Translations under genes and position numbers: made by a program
The notes under the pieces: generated by a model
The model's database searches: none
The model's input: the letters and a program-made list of their open reading frames with translations, nothing else
What the model was told of the DNA's origin: nothing
Source of the DNA: CAZAKO01 sp964546145
GTDB taxonomy: Bacteria > Fidelibacterota > UBA2242
NCBI GenBank assembly: GCA_964546145.1
Contig: CAZJIU010000083.1
Coordinates: 1 to 9,418, forward strand
Direction: 5' to 3'
DNA length: 9,418 nt
Part shown: positions 1-6,717 of the stretch, in pieces
Position numbering within the stretch: the stretch's first letter is position 1
Layout: each line of letters starts with the position of its first letter

Positions 1-3
1 ACT

Positions 4-29
4 AAAAAAGCCGGCGCTTAACCGGCTTT
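4..29 (-). terminator. Intrinsic terminator of the hsp20 pair
   Basis: On the minus strand a perfect 8-bp stem (AAAGCCGG pairing with CCGGCTTT) closes a 7-base loop. The run of T continues three bases beyond the stem (complement of 4-6) before AGT. It lies about 20 bases past the stop codon of the downstream hsp20 gene, where the end of a two-gene transcript would be expected. Confidence 0.85.
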
Positions 30-51
30 CTTAGCTTGTAGGGGAGAGAGA

Positions 52-483
52 TTACTTGACTTTAATTTCGACCTGTTTGGCAAGCGATTCTTTCAGTTTG
101 GGAATTGTCACTTGCAGAATGCCTTCGTGGTATTCGGCTGAGACATTTTCCTGGTCAGCATATTCGGGCAGTCGGAAAGTTCGCTGGAATGCGCCGAAAA
201 CTCTTTCGGTACGATGGTAATTCTTGTCTTCAGTTTTATGTTCCTGGGTCTTTTCACCGGAGATCGAAAGGACATTGTCTTTGACGTTGATCTTGATGTC
301 CTCTTTCTTCATGCCCGGCAGCTCGGCATTAATCACGAATTCCTTTTCATGTTCCTCAATGTCTACCGCGGGTGAAAAGGCTGTCTCTTCCTCTTCGAGA
401 TTATGGAAGAATGTGTCAAACAAGCGGTCGAATTCATTGCGTAATCCGGTTACTCCTCTTGGACTCCATCTGACGAGTGTCAT
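52..483 (-). CDS. Small heat-shock protein, Hsp20/alpha-crystallin family (downstream copy)
   Basis: This is an ATP-independent chaperone of 143 residues that binds unfolding proteins in the cytoplasm and holds them for refolding. The N-terminal arm (about 1-37) contains the usual FDRLFDTFF-type segment. The alpha-crystallin domain (about 38-130) starts at VDIEE, includes ELPGMKKEDI and ends with the family's A-x-x-x-x-G-x-L signature as AEYHEGIL (116-123). The C-terminal tail ends VEIKVK, which supplies the short I/V-x-I/V anchor used in oligomer assembly. A near-perfect Shine-Dalgarno AAGGAGGTG (488-496) fixes the start. It lies 28 bases behind a second hsp20 gene on the same strand and is followed by a terminator, so the two form one operon. 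The paralogues are clearly alike through the crystallin domain, which indicates tandem duplication. Confidence 0.96.
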   Translation of the reverse strand: MTLVRWSPRGVTGLRNEFDRLFDTFFHNLEEEETAFSPAVDIEEHEKEFVINAELPGMKKEDIKINVKDNVLSISGEKTQEHKTEDKNYHRTERVFGAFQRTFRLPEYADQENVSAEYHEGILQVTIPKLKESLAKQVEIKVK

Positions 484-511
484 AGCACACCTCCTTTTTG
501 GTTTGGTTTTT

Positions 512-955
512 CTATTTAACTTTTACTTCGATCTGTTTTGGTTTTGCTTCTTTTGATTTTGGGATTGAAATCTGCAGCATCCCGTCTTTAAAATCGGCAC
601 TAATTGATTCCTGATTGACTGTTTGGGGCAGTTCAAAACTTCTTTTGAATTTTCCAAAAATCCGCTCGCTGAAATGGTAATTATCAGATTTTGCTTTCTT
701 TTCGGACTTTTTTTCACCTTCGATGCTGAGAATATTGTCCTTTAGGGTGATTTTTACATCACCTTTTTTAACACCGGGAAGTTCTACCTGGATATTGTAT
801 TCATTGTCGTTTTCCTCAATGTCAACATTAGGACACAGGTAGCATGCTTCCCTTTCGATGTTCGGAAGCGAACCGAAAAAGGAACCAAGCAGCCGATCGA
901 AATCGTCGTGATATTTGATCAAAGACCTTCCGGGTAATACATTAGTGATTGTCAT
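512..955 (-). CDS. Small heat-shock protein, Hsp20/alpha-crystallin family (upstream copy, CxxC in N-terminal arm)
   Basis: This 147-residue cytoplasmic holdase is the first gene of the two-gene hsp20 operon. It has the N-terminal FDRLLGSFF segment and an alpha-crystallin domain from VDIEEND (about 44) to about 133, with ELPGVKKGD and the signature ADFKDGML (120-127). The tail ends IEVKVK. GAAGGAGAT (961-969) lies five bases before the ATG and supports this start. Residues 38-41 read C-Y-L-C immediately before the crystallin domain. The neighbouring copy has no cysteine there, and a CxxC is unusual in this family; it could bind metal or form a disulfide, which is inference. No canonical sigma-32 promoter or CIRCE element was found upstream, so how heat controls this operon is not visible. 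Confidence 0.96.
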   Translation of the reverse strand: MTITNVLPGRSLIKYHDDFDRLLGSFFGSLPNIEREACYLCPNVDIEENDNEYNIQVELPGVKKGDVKITLKDNILSIEGEKKSEKKAKSDNYHFSERIFGKFKRSFELPQTVNQESISADFKDGMLQISIPKSKEAKPKQIEVKVK

Positions 956-1089
956 GGTTTATCTCCTTCTTTTTGTTGGTTATCTTTTTTCAAAAACCGT
1001 TATATATTGCGACAACGATTGTGCCGCAGTGTACCAATTATTATTTTGTCATATGCAGCTGAAGATCTGGCATCCTTATTCTGTCGGCA

Positions 1090-1112
1090 TGTCAATCTCG
1101 GGAATATTGACA
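1090..1112. promoter_or_regulatory. Inverted repeat TGTCAAT-N9-ATTGACA
   Basis: A perfect 7-bp inverted repeat with a 9-base spacer lies in the intergenic region between the divergent hsp20 and folB transcripts. No T-run follows on either strand, so a terminator is unlikely. It may be an operator, but no known regulator is recognised from the sequence. Confidence 0.35.
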
Positions 1113-1131
1113 GTCTTCATTGGCATAAGTT

Positions 1132-1157
1132 TGCCGATTAGTCAAGGGCAATCGGCA
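1132..1157. promoter_or_regulatory. Inverted repeat TGCCGATT-N10-AATCGGCA
   Basis: A perfect 8-bp inverted repeat with a 10-base spacer sits about 43 bases (centre to centre) from the previous inverted repeat and about 28 bases upstream of the folB -35 box. Its position and symmetry fit a transcription-factor site. There is no T-run for termination. The regulator is unknown. Confidence 0.35.
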
Positions 1158-1184
1158 GCCAGTGAATTTGGAAACAGCGTTCGC

Positions 1185-1213
1185 TTGACAATCCATCTCC
1201 GGTTCGGTAAATT
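1185..1213 (+). promoter_or_regulatory. Sigma-70-type promoter for the folB operon
   Basis: A perfect -35 box TTGACA (1185-1190) is followed by a 17-base spacer and TAAATT (1208-1213), which matches four of six bases of TATAAT. Transcription would start near 1220, leaving a leader of about 23 bases before the folB ATG. Confidence 0.6.
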
Positions 1214-1242
1214 CGAGCAAAATTTTTAAGGGAAACGAAGAA

Positions 1243-1620
1243 ATGGGTAGAGTTAGTTTAAAAAATATGATCTTTTACGGTTACCATGGAATTGCTGAGT
1301 CGGAGAAAATCCTGGGTGGGCGATTTGAAGTTGACCTGGACCTGGAATTTGATATGGCTGCGGCTATTAAAAGCGATCATTTAAAAGACACTATTAGTTA
1401 TGAGGACCTTTATAAATTGGTTTATGAGGTGGTCACTAAATCCAAGTTTTACCTGATCGAGGCGCTGGCGGGTAAAATTGTTAAAGAAATTTTTGCTCGT
1501 TTTTCACCGGAAAAGGCGACGGTGCGAATCCGGAAACCAAGCGCTCCGGTAAAAGGCGTTCTGGATACCGTCGAAGTGGAAATCTGCTGCGACAGGAATC
1601 AGGTAAAGGATCTGGCTTGA
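1243..1620 (+). CDS. folB: Dihydroneopterin aldolase
   Basis: FolB splits 7,8-dihydroneopterin into 6-hydroxymethyl-7,8-dihydropterin and glycolaldehyde in tetrahydrofolate synthesis. The 125 residues match the usual family length. Family landmarks are in order: FYGYHG (11-16), E21 (equivalent to Glu22 of the S. aureus enzyme), Y53 in ISYEDLY (Tyr54), E73 in LIEALA (Glu74, pterin anchor) and K98 in RIRKPSAP (catalytic Lys100). The ATG is preceded by AAGGGA (1228-1233) at a nine-base spacing. It is the first gene of a compact operon. Its stop TGA overlaps the TTG start of folK, which catalyses the next step, so the two proteins are probably made together. Identification is by visible motifs and is firm. 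Confidence 0.95.
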   Translation: MGRVSLKNMIFYGYHGIAESEKILGGRFEVDLDLEFDMAAAIKSDHLKDTISYEDLYKLVYEVVTKSKFYLIEALAGKIVKEIFARFSPEKATVRIRKPSAPVKGVLDTVEVEICCDRNQVKDLA

Positions 1621-2135
1621 TCTGGTTTCCGGTATATTTGGGATTTGGTTCGAATATCGCCGATCGGGAATCTTATTTAAAACAGGGGCTGAATTATTTA
1701 GTATCCCGAAATCATTTTCGGATTACCCGGATTTCGGGACTTTATGAGACCGAACCCAAATACCTGAAGGAGCAAGATTATTTTTATAATTTTGTCGCCG
1801 AAGGTTCCACCGATCTGGATGCCGACGAGCTGCTAACTTATTGTAAAAAAATAGAGGAGGATTTGGGACGTGATTTTCGGCAGGTGCGGTACGGACCGCG
1901 GGAAATTGACATTGATATACTCTTTTTTGTCGATGAGATTGTTCATAATGACCGGCTGGATATACCTCATCCCGGAATTGCCGAACGCAGGTTTGTTTTG
2001 CAACCGCTGGCGGAAATAGCGCCGGAATATATCCATCCTGTTTTAAAGGTTACAATCAGCGAGCTGTTCCGATCATGCAAAGATCACAGCCAGGTTTCCA
2101 AAATTAAAGATTTAATTTCTTGGATAAGTGCTTAA
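1617..2135 (+). CDS. folK: 2-amino-4-hydroxy-6-hydroxymethyldihydropteridine pyrophosphokinase (HPPK)
   Basis: FolK transfers pyrophosphate from ATP to 6-hydroxymethyl-7,8-dihydropterin, the step after FolB and before dihydropteroate synthase. The 172 residues cover the whole family fold: YLGFGSN at the N terminus (7-13), SGLYETEP (40-47), the loop RQVRYGPREIDIDIL (88-102) with Mg-binding D98 and D100 (Asp95 and Asp97 in E. coli), and IPHPGIAERRFVLQPLAEI (116-134). The start is a TTG (1617-1619) overlapping the folB TGA. AAAGGA lies about seven bases upstream, and the reading begins just before the conserved first strand, so this start is preferred; no in-frame ATG offers an alternative. The gene is probably translated by coupling to folB. 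Confidence 0.95.
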   Translation: MIWFPVYLGFGSNIADRESYLKQGLNYLVSRNHFRITRISGLYETEPKYLKEQDYFYNFVAEGSTDLDADELLTYCKKIEEDLGRDFRQVRYGPREIDIDILFFVDEIVHNDRLDIPHPGIAERRFVLQPLAEIAPEYIHPVLKVTISELFRSCKDHSQVSKIKDLISWISA

Positions 2136-2160
2136 ATTATAAGCCAGGATCGATGAATTT

Positions 2161-2802
2161 ATGAAGCATTTGTACTATATCGCCATCGAAGGAGCAATCG
2201 GAGTCGGCAAGACCTGTTTTGCCCAGCTGCTGGCGGAGCGCATGTCGGCCCGCCTGGTGCTGGAAAAATTCGAAGAAAATCCTTTTCTGGAAGATTTTTA
2301 TCATGATCCTGAGCGGCATGCTTTCCAGACCCAGTTGTTTTTTTTATTAAGTCGCTACCGCCAGCAACTTGAACTTAAACAGGTAGATTTATTTCACAAC
2401 CTGTTAGTCAGCGATTATATGTTCGATAAGGATAAACTCTTTGCCAATTTAAACCTGAACGATAAGGAATTAGTGCTCTACAATCTGATTGCCCGGTTAC
2501 TTGAAAAGGAAATTCCCAAGCCTGATCTGGTAGTCTTTTTACAAGCCAGCACCGACCGGCTATTAATGAATATTAAGAAACGCGGCAGGAGTTATGAGCG
2601 GGAGATTTCGCGCGAGTATATCGAATCGCTAAACCAGATCTATAATGAATACTTCTTCCGCTATAATTCCAGCCCATTACTGATCATCAACACCAACGAA
2701 ATTGATTTTGTCAAGAATCAGGACGACTTGAATGAACTCCTGGTACTTTTACAAAAACCAATTTCAGGAACTGTTTATTATAATCCCAAACAAAGGGAAT
2801 AA
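2161..2802 (+). CDS. Deoxynucleoside kinase (dNK/dCK/dGK family)
   Basis: It phosphorylates a deoxyribonucleoside at the 5' position using ATP, in nucleotide salvage. Which base it prefers cannot be read from the sequence. The 213 residues show a Walker A loop GAIGVGKT (11-18), E35 at the position of the family's catalytic base, the SDYMFDKDKLFA segment (84-95) in place of the classical DRS/ERS motif, and a LID region KRGRSYERE (140-148) with the arginines that contact phosphate. It follows folK by 25 bases. A weak AGGA (2146-2149) lies 11 bases before the ATG. folK next to a deoxynucleoside kinase is a recurring arrangement in the Bacteroidota-related phyla (general knowledge). No folate link to this enzyme is implied beyond shared transcription. 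Confidence 0.92.
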   Translation: MKHLYYIAIEGAIGVGKTCFAQLLAERMSARLVLEKFEENPFLEDFYHDPERHAFQTQLFFLLSRYRQQLELKQVDLFHNLLVSDYMFDKDKLFANLNLNDKELVLYNLIARLLEKEIPKPDLVVFLQASTDRLLMNIKKRGRSYEREISREYIESLNQIYNEYFFRYNSSPLLIINTNEIDFVKNQDDLNELLVLLQKPISGTVYYNPKQRE

Positions 2803-2804
2803 TT

Positions 2805-3014
2805 GTGTTACGCTTATTATTAGTCATCATAGTAATCTATCTACTTTGGAAGATTTTAGAGCCTCATATAATAAAAATTTTTACCCCGAAGAGTGAAATT
2901 AAGGGAACCGGTAAGTCGAAGGAAATCAATATCAATCCGGATAACATCGAAGATGCCCAGTTCAAAGAGATTAATGAATCCAAATCTGATAAAAAAAATT
3001 CCCCTGAGCAATGA
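2805..3014 (+). CDS. Small single-helix membrane protein of unknown function
   Basis: This 69-residue protein has one hydrophobic segment (about residues 2-16, LRLLLVIIVIYLLW) followed by a charged hydrophilic tail rich in K, E, D, N and S. It is probably anchored in the inner membrane by its N terminus with the tail free. The start is GTG (2805-2807), preceded by AAGGGAA within the last codons of the kinase gene. A TTG two bases earlier is out of frame. Its TGA overlaps the ATG of the next gene (ATGA). The gene is short, but the membrane segment, ribosome binding site and two-sided coupling within the operon support it. No function is recognised. Confidence 0.7.
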   Translation: MLRLLLVIIVIYLLWKILEPHIIKIFTPKSEIKGTGKSKEININPDNIEDAQFKEINESKSDKKNSPEQ

Positions 3015-3616
3015 CCCCGGTTCTCAAGTTGATTTCCACTATTGTTCTGATGCTGTGTATCAGTTGCATGCCTCGAAATGATAATCTGGCAGCCTGGAAT
3101 AATCTGATTAAGGAACATCTGGTTCTTTATCCACGAATGCAGCCGGATGACGTTTATAAGTTAGTTTACCAGGGCATCATGGGGCCCGGACATCTGGGAA
3201 ACGACACTACCCAAATTGCAAACTATCTCAAAGACGAACTGAATTCAATTGAATCATCGGAAGATGAAGGTCTTTTCGAAGATATTACACCGGATTCGAG
3301 TTATATCAGGATTAATTTGAAGCGCTTTAAATATGAGAATCTCGATCCGGCGCTGCTGGTAAAAATTATTGCTCAATCGGCTAACATCCCGAAGAGAGCC
3401 AGAAGCCGATTGGTTAAAGTTTGGTCGAATATCTGCCAGGAAGTTGAAAATGGAACAATTCCCCTCAATAAAACCGCATTTCGTCAATTCGATCAATTTG
3501 TCAAAAAGAATGACTATCCGGTTATTCACCATTCGCCGGAATATATTCAGGAATACCAGCCCGCTTATCGGGTCGTATCCCGAAACATCTGGCTCAATAA
3601 TGTCAGTCACAAATAG
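3011..3616 (+). CDS. Conserved hypothetical protein, probable lipoprotein
   Basis: The 201-residue product begins with a short signal sequence. A hydrophobic stretch (5-18) leads to C19 in LCISCM, a lipobox-like site with an unusual Cys at -3, so lipidation is likely but not certain. The mature part has conserved-looking blocks DVYKLVYQGIMGPGHL (47-62), YIRINLKRFK (98-107) and VIHHSPEYIQEYQPAYRVV (171-189). I have the impression of seeing similar blocks in unannotated proteins from several phyla, but I cannot name a family with confidence. H61 and H173/H174 sit in the best-conserved-looking motifs and could be functional; this is inference. The ATG overlaps the preceding TGA, so translation is coupled within the folB operon. 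Confidence 0.8.
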   Translation: MTPVLKLISTIVLMLCISCMPRNDNLAAWNNLIKEHLVLYPRMQPDDVYKLVYQGIMGPGHLGNDTTQIANYLKDELNSIESSEDEGLFEDITPDSSYIRINLKRFKYENLDPALLVKIIAQSANIPKRARSRLVKVWSNICQEVENGTIPLNKTAFRQFDQFVKKNDYPVIHHSPEYIQEYQPAYRVVSRNIWLNNVSHK

Positions 3617-3625
3617 CAGGATCAA

Positions 3626-4069
3626 ATGATTACCAAAGTATTTTTACTCTCACTGATTTTGGGTATCATCATCGCCCGGATTCAGTTTCGTCATCAAAGA
3701 AAAAATCGGCAAATTCAGCGCAAGACTTTAAAACTGCTATTAATGAGTATCCTCTATTCGGTTTTAGTGGGATTTATTTTTTATCACTTTAAGCAAATTG
3801 ATGGGGTACGCTTTTATTTACTCCTGATTACCTCCGGCTTAGCCGTTGCGCTCTTCATGCTTTTTGAAAGGCTAACGCTCAAATATTGGTGGATGGTGAT
3901 TATCGTTGCTTTGCTTGTCGGTACCGGAAATTATTTTTTTCTAACCTATAAAGCCGAACGCATGACCCAGGGCTGGTTTCTGGTCGGCTGCGGACCGGCT
4001 CTCGGCTACCTGATTCGCGGTTCGATTTCCAGGCAATGGAAACGCAAGGAAACAGAAGCCGAAGAATAG
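3626..4069 (+). CDS. Small integral membrane protein of unknown function
   Basis: This 147-residue protein has hydrophobic helices at about 4-17, 37-54, 61-80 and 88-106, and a weaker fifth at about 115-131. A basic loop (18-36, rich in R, K and Q) and a charged tail (RQWKRKETEAEE) probably face the cytoplasm. AGGA lies four to five bases before the ATG, and the gene starts nine bases after the preceding stop. It is therefore the last visible gene of the folB operon. No catalytic or transport motif is recognised. Being with the preceding lipoprotein and one-helix protein suggests a shared envelope role, but that is inference. Confidence 0.75.
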   Translation: MITKVFLLSLILGIIIARIQFRHQRKNRQIQRKTLKLLLMSILYSVLVGFIFYHFKQIDGVRFYLLLITSGLAVALFMLFERLTLKYWWMVIIVALLVGTGNYFFLTYKAERMTQGWFLVGCGPALGYLIRGSISRQWKRKETEAEE

Positions 4070-4097
4070 CAAATTAGCGTGGGTTCGACGTAAGAAA

Positions 4098-4241
4098 ATG
4101 TTGAATAAATTACCAGAGGATACTGTTGAAACAGTTAAATCGTTACTATTTTTGAGCAAAATCCCTGAATTTCCCACCAGGAACATTCTCATCGGATACC
4201 CCGATGAAGGAAGCCTTTGGCAAACGGTTTTAAGCCCTTAG
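4098..4241 (+). CDS. Possible 47-residue ORF or gene remnant
   Basis: An ATG frame of 47 codons (MLNKLPEDTVETVKSLLF...) ends at TAG 4239-4241. The composition looks protein-like, with an amphipathic N-terminal half. There is no Shine-Dalgarno sequence and no recognised family. It could be a small gene, the start of a decayed one, or chance. Confidence 0.2.
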   Translation: MLNKLPEDTVETVKSLLFLSKIPEFPTRNILIGYPDEGSLWQTVLSP

Positions 4242-4552
4242 TGACGCAGATGAAATTTAGGGCGCATTTCCCTACTACTTACTTTTTTCATTCGCTAAAA
4301 AAGTAACAAAAAAGCTCCGGCTACGAAAAACAACGGCAATCGCCCTACCGTCGCCTGAGAAATTTTAAGGCGTAATAAACTTTATGATTAATAAGGGAAT
4401 GATTGAAATAACCAGGTTTTTACGAATAATTTAGTGACCAACAAATCGCTGAAAAATTTCTCTTAACGGCGCCGTCCGTTCGATTGGAGTCCCGCTGTTT
4501 TTCTGAGGCCGCATCGTTTACTATCTTGACGTTGGTGATATTCTTCGAGCCA
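4242..4552. other. Non-coding stretch with palindromic element
   Basis: No convincing gene is seen on either strand. The left part (4259-4346) is a compound inverted repeat, listed separately. The right part has the 10-bp palindrome ACGGCGCCGT (4466-4475), with AACGG/CCGTT arms around part of it. This could help end transcription from the TPR gene, although it lacks an immediate T-run. Confidence 0.5.
4259..4346. repeat. Compound inverted repeat (possible small dispersed element)
   Basis: An outer pair AGGGCGcATT (4259-4268) and AATCGCCCT (4338-4346) encloses an inner perfect 10-bp stem, TTACTTTTTT (4279-4288) with AAAAAAGTAA (4297-4306), around an 8-base loop. The outer arms match except for one extra C. 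Nested symmetry in an intergenic region suggests a REP- or MITE-like element, but one copy in this window cannot prove repetition. Confidence 0.45.
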
Positions 4553-6217
4553 TTATTTTTTATCCGCAAAGTATTTCACTTCCAGGTAAGGAATCAGCTG
4601 CGATTCCTGGACGACGTTATGGTTGTCGGTTTTGCCGATTTTGATCGGTGCTGACACCGCCTGGTATTCCATGCTGGGCCAAAAAGATGTTTCGACTTTG
4701 ACGAAATATTCGCCGGACTTAACGGGTTTCCCTTGATTATCTTTCAAATCCCAGACGTAGATGTGGTCTCCCAGATTGATGCTGGCAGCGGTTACACCAT
4801 CAACATCCGTAAATTTGGATGATTTGGTATATTTGGGAAGATTGATTTGTTTTTCTTTAGCATAGCCGGTGAATCCGGAAACGTAGATAGTTTTAACAAA
4901 GTTGCCCTTTTTATCTTCAACCCAGACGGCGGTCTGCGGAGCCAGTTCGTCGCGAAAGCCGAGGATAAATTCAACTGCCAGAAAAGGTTTTTGATATTCT
5001 TCCGGATTCAGGTGCTTGACCGAGGGACACATGGTCTCAAAGGCTAATTGGGAAGCCGCGGTCTTGCGATAATTCTTGATCACATCAATCCAGAGAGTCG
5101 TTGCCTTCTTCTGATAGGCATAGCCCAGCCAGTAAAGTGCCTCGGCTTTGGTCTCGTCGGCGGCATTACTACGACTCACCAGCTCCAAATCTTCAATCGC
5201 TTCATCCAGTTTACCAACAAAGAAAGGCATCATTATACCAATAACTCCACGGGAAAGTCGTAATTCCATATTATCCGGTATAATTCTAACGGCTTTGTCA
5301 CATACATTAGTTATATCGAAAGCAATGTTAGTCATATAATTTTGATCTTTATAGATATTTTCATTGTAGCCAAGATTTGCCAATTCACCGATTGCCTGAA
5401 TAAGTAACTGATAGGCTTCCGCCGAGGTCGAATCTATGGTGAGTCCTTTCTTCAAGACCTGGACAGCTTCCTGATAGTTTTTTGTGTCAATGCAGGCTTG
5501 TCCCAATCGAAGGTAAAGTAGCGAATTTTCGGGGTCTTGCTTGATGCTTGCTTTCAACTTGGCTAAATCTTCGGAAGTGTATTTTTTAATTTCAGTTTTA
5601 GCTGGCTTTGCTTCTTTGGGTGGGGAAATTTTGGCGAGATTCTGCTGGGCTTCTGTCGCCGGTGCTGATCCGGGTGCTAATTCGTCAACTTTTTCCCAGG
5701 CAGCTAGGGCTTTTGTCTTTTCACCTTGTTTGAGATAGCCATCTCCCAAAGCGTTATAGGTTCTAACCAGTAATTCGGGTGAAGTTCCTTGCGGCGAGGT
5801 TTGGTATATTTTCAATACAGCCTCGAGGTCTTCAACTCCCGAATCCAGCTTATTCATGAATGCCGGTACTTTAGTGCCCATAAATCCGCGATTGAATCGG
5901 GCAACCGGATTTTCCGGATCAAGGGCTACAGCTTTGTCTAAATTTTCATAGGCAATGCCAATGAATTTGCCGGCTTGCATGAAATTTTTAGTACTGCCCG
6001 CTTGCATCCCGCGATACAAGCCAAGATACGCACATAATGTCGAGTTATCCGGATACTTTTGAATAGCTTCTTCCATCACCTGAGCAGCCTGTTCCAGCTC
6101 TCCGGCGCGATTGTAACTTTCCGCTTTGGCGACGTATTCGTCAACGGTTTGAGCTAGGATGACCTGACTGATTAGCAAAAAGACGAGAAGCCAAGATGAT
6201 AATCGCATTGCTTTCAT
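4553..6217 (-). CDS. Exported TPR protein with C-terminal DUF2271-like domain
   Basis: The 554-residue product starts with a signal peptide (hydrophobic 9-21, likely cut after A22 in VILAQ). TPR-type helices follow at about 24-60, 85-112, 145-185 and 232-275, with a further helical block 300-385. The region about 430-525 resembles DUF2271: AVWVEDKKGNFVKT, then DVDGVTAASINLGDH, VWDLKDNQGKPVKSGEYFVKVET. This looks like a FlgD-type beta sandwich. Residues about 32-137 and 237-348 are an internal duplication, e.g. FNRGFMGTKVPAFMNKLD against LSRGVIGIMMPFFVGKLDEA. A strong AGGAGGG just before the ATG at 6217, next to the N gap, fixes the start and shows it is separate from the GIY-YIG gene upstream. 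The role is probably periplasmic protein-protein interaction; the substrate is unknown. Confidence 0.88.
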   Translation of the reverse strand: MKAMRLSSWLLVFLLISQVILAQTVDEYVAKAESYNRAGELEQAAQVMEEAIQKYPDNSTLCAYLGLYRGMQAGSTKNFMQAGKFIGIAYENLDKAVALDPENPVARFNRGFMGTKVPAFMNKLDSGVEDLEAVLKIYQTSPQGTSPELLVRTYNALGDGYLKQGEKTKALAAWEKVDELAPGSAPATEAQQNLAKISPPKEAKPAKTEIKKYTSEDLAKLKASIKQDPENSLLYLRLGQACIDTKNYQEAVQVLKKGLTIDSTSAEAYQLLIQAIGELANLGYNENIYKDQNYMTNIAFDITNVCDKAVRIIPDNMELRLSRGVIGIMMPFFVGKLDEAIEDLELVSRSNAADETKAEALYWLGYAYQKKATTLWIDVIKNYRKTAASQLAFETMCPSVKHLNPEEYQKPFLAVEFILGFRDELAPQTAVWVEDKKGNFVKTIYVSGFTGYAKEKQINLPKYTKSSKFTDVDGVTAASINLGDHIYVWDLKDNQGKPVKSGEYFVKVETSFWPSMEYQAVSAPIKIGKTDNHNVVQESQLIPYLEVKYFADKK

Positions 6218-6228
6218 GATTCCCTCCT

Positions 6229-6328
6229 NNNNNNNNNNNNNNNNNNNNNNNNNNNNNNNNNNNNNNNNNNNNNNNNNNNNNNNNNNNNNNNNNNNNNNNN
6301 NNNNNNNNNNNNNNNNNNNNNNNNNNNN
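6229..6328. other. Assembly gap of 100 N
   Basis: Exactly 100 undetermined bases, the usual placeholder for a scaffold join of unknown length. It hides the end of the GIY-YIG gene and any promoter of the TPR gene. Order and orientation across it depend on the assembly. Confidence 0.98.
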
Positions 6329-6679
6329 GGGTTGCAGTTGCTCAAGCCAGATCTGCTCGAGTAAAGTTAATTCGTCATTTAGGTTGAAATTGGGATCGTC
6401 TTTGACCTTTACAACCTCCAGAATTTCGAAGGTGAATTTATCAGCGCCGAACTCATTCCATTCCTTTTGCAACATTTTATTGGTATGTGAGCCGATTTCA
6501 AGCATGAATTTGTGACTGTTCAATGGTCCATCGAGATTGAGGCTGCTCCCCAGCAGCACTTTACCGTTGACTGTGTTTTTAATTTGGAAGATGCCAGCGG
6601 ATTTCGGTCGTTCTTTATATTCTCTTTGGATATCTTTTCTTGATTTCAATTTTGTCATCTTCGATAAATTTTTATTCAT
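6329..6679 (-). CDS. GIY-YIG family protein, degenerate active site, C terminus lost in the gap
   Basis: 117 residues are visible before the sequence enters the N run. The region about 27-90 resembles the small GIY-YIG-like proteins with AGIFQIKN (28-35) for GIY, VLLGSS (41-46) for YIG, then KFMLEIGSHTNKMLQKEWNEFG (57-78), FEILE (84-88) and a closing LTLLEQIWLEQLQP. In family members known to me the chain ends soon after such a motif, so little is probably missing. Tyrosines of both signature motifs are replaced (GIF, LLG) and no arginine is seen at the usual catalytic place, so nuclease activity is doubtful. The first ATG is 6679. M8 (6658) is an alternative, because the predicted transcript start lies only a few bases before the first ATG and neither has a Shine-Dalgarno sequence. 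Confidence 0.82.
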
Positions 6680-6688
6680 AACCGGTCT

Positions 6689-6717
6689 ATTTTAGTTGTT
6701 AATTATTCTCTTGTCAA
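6689..6717 (-). promoter_or_regulatory. Sigma-70-type promoter for the GIY-YIG gene
   Basis: On the minus strand a perfect TTGACA (6712-6717) is followed by a 17-base spacer and TAAAAT (6689-6694), five of six to consensus. The transcript would start near 6682, almost at the first ATG (6679). This implies either a leaderless message or use of the second ATG at 6658. Confidence 0.65.

Noticed and set aside
1012..1022. ACAA-CGA-TTGT near the hsp20 start as an operator or CIRCE element
   Set aside because: Only four base pairs, and it does not match TTAGCACTC-N9-GAGTGCTAA. The CIRCE/HrcA idea has no support.
915..1229. 104-codon rightward frame in the hsp20-folB intergenic region
   Set aside because: It starts inside the hsp20 gene on the other strand, has no ribosome binding site, and covers the promoter and inverted repeats of folB.
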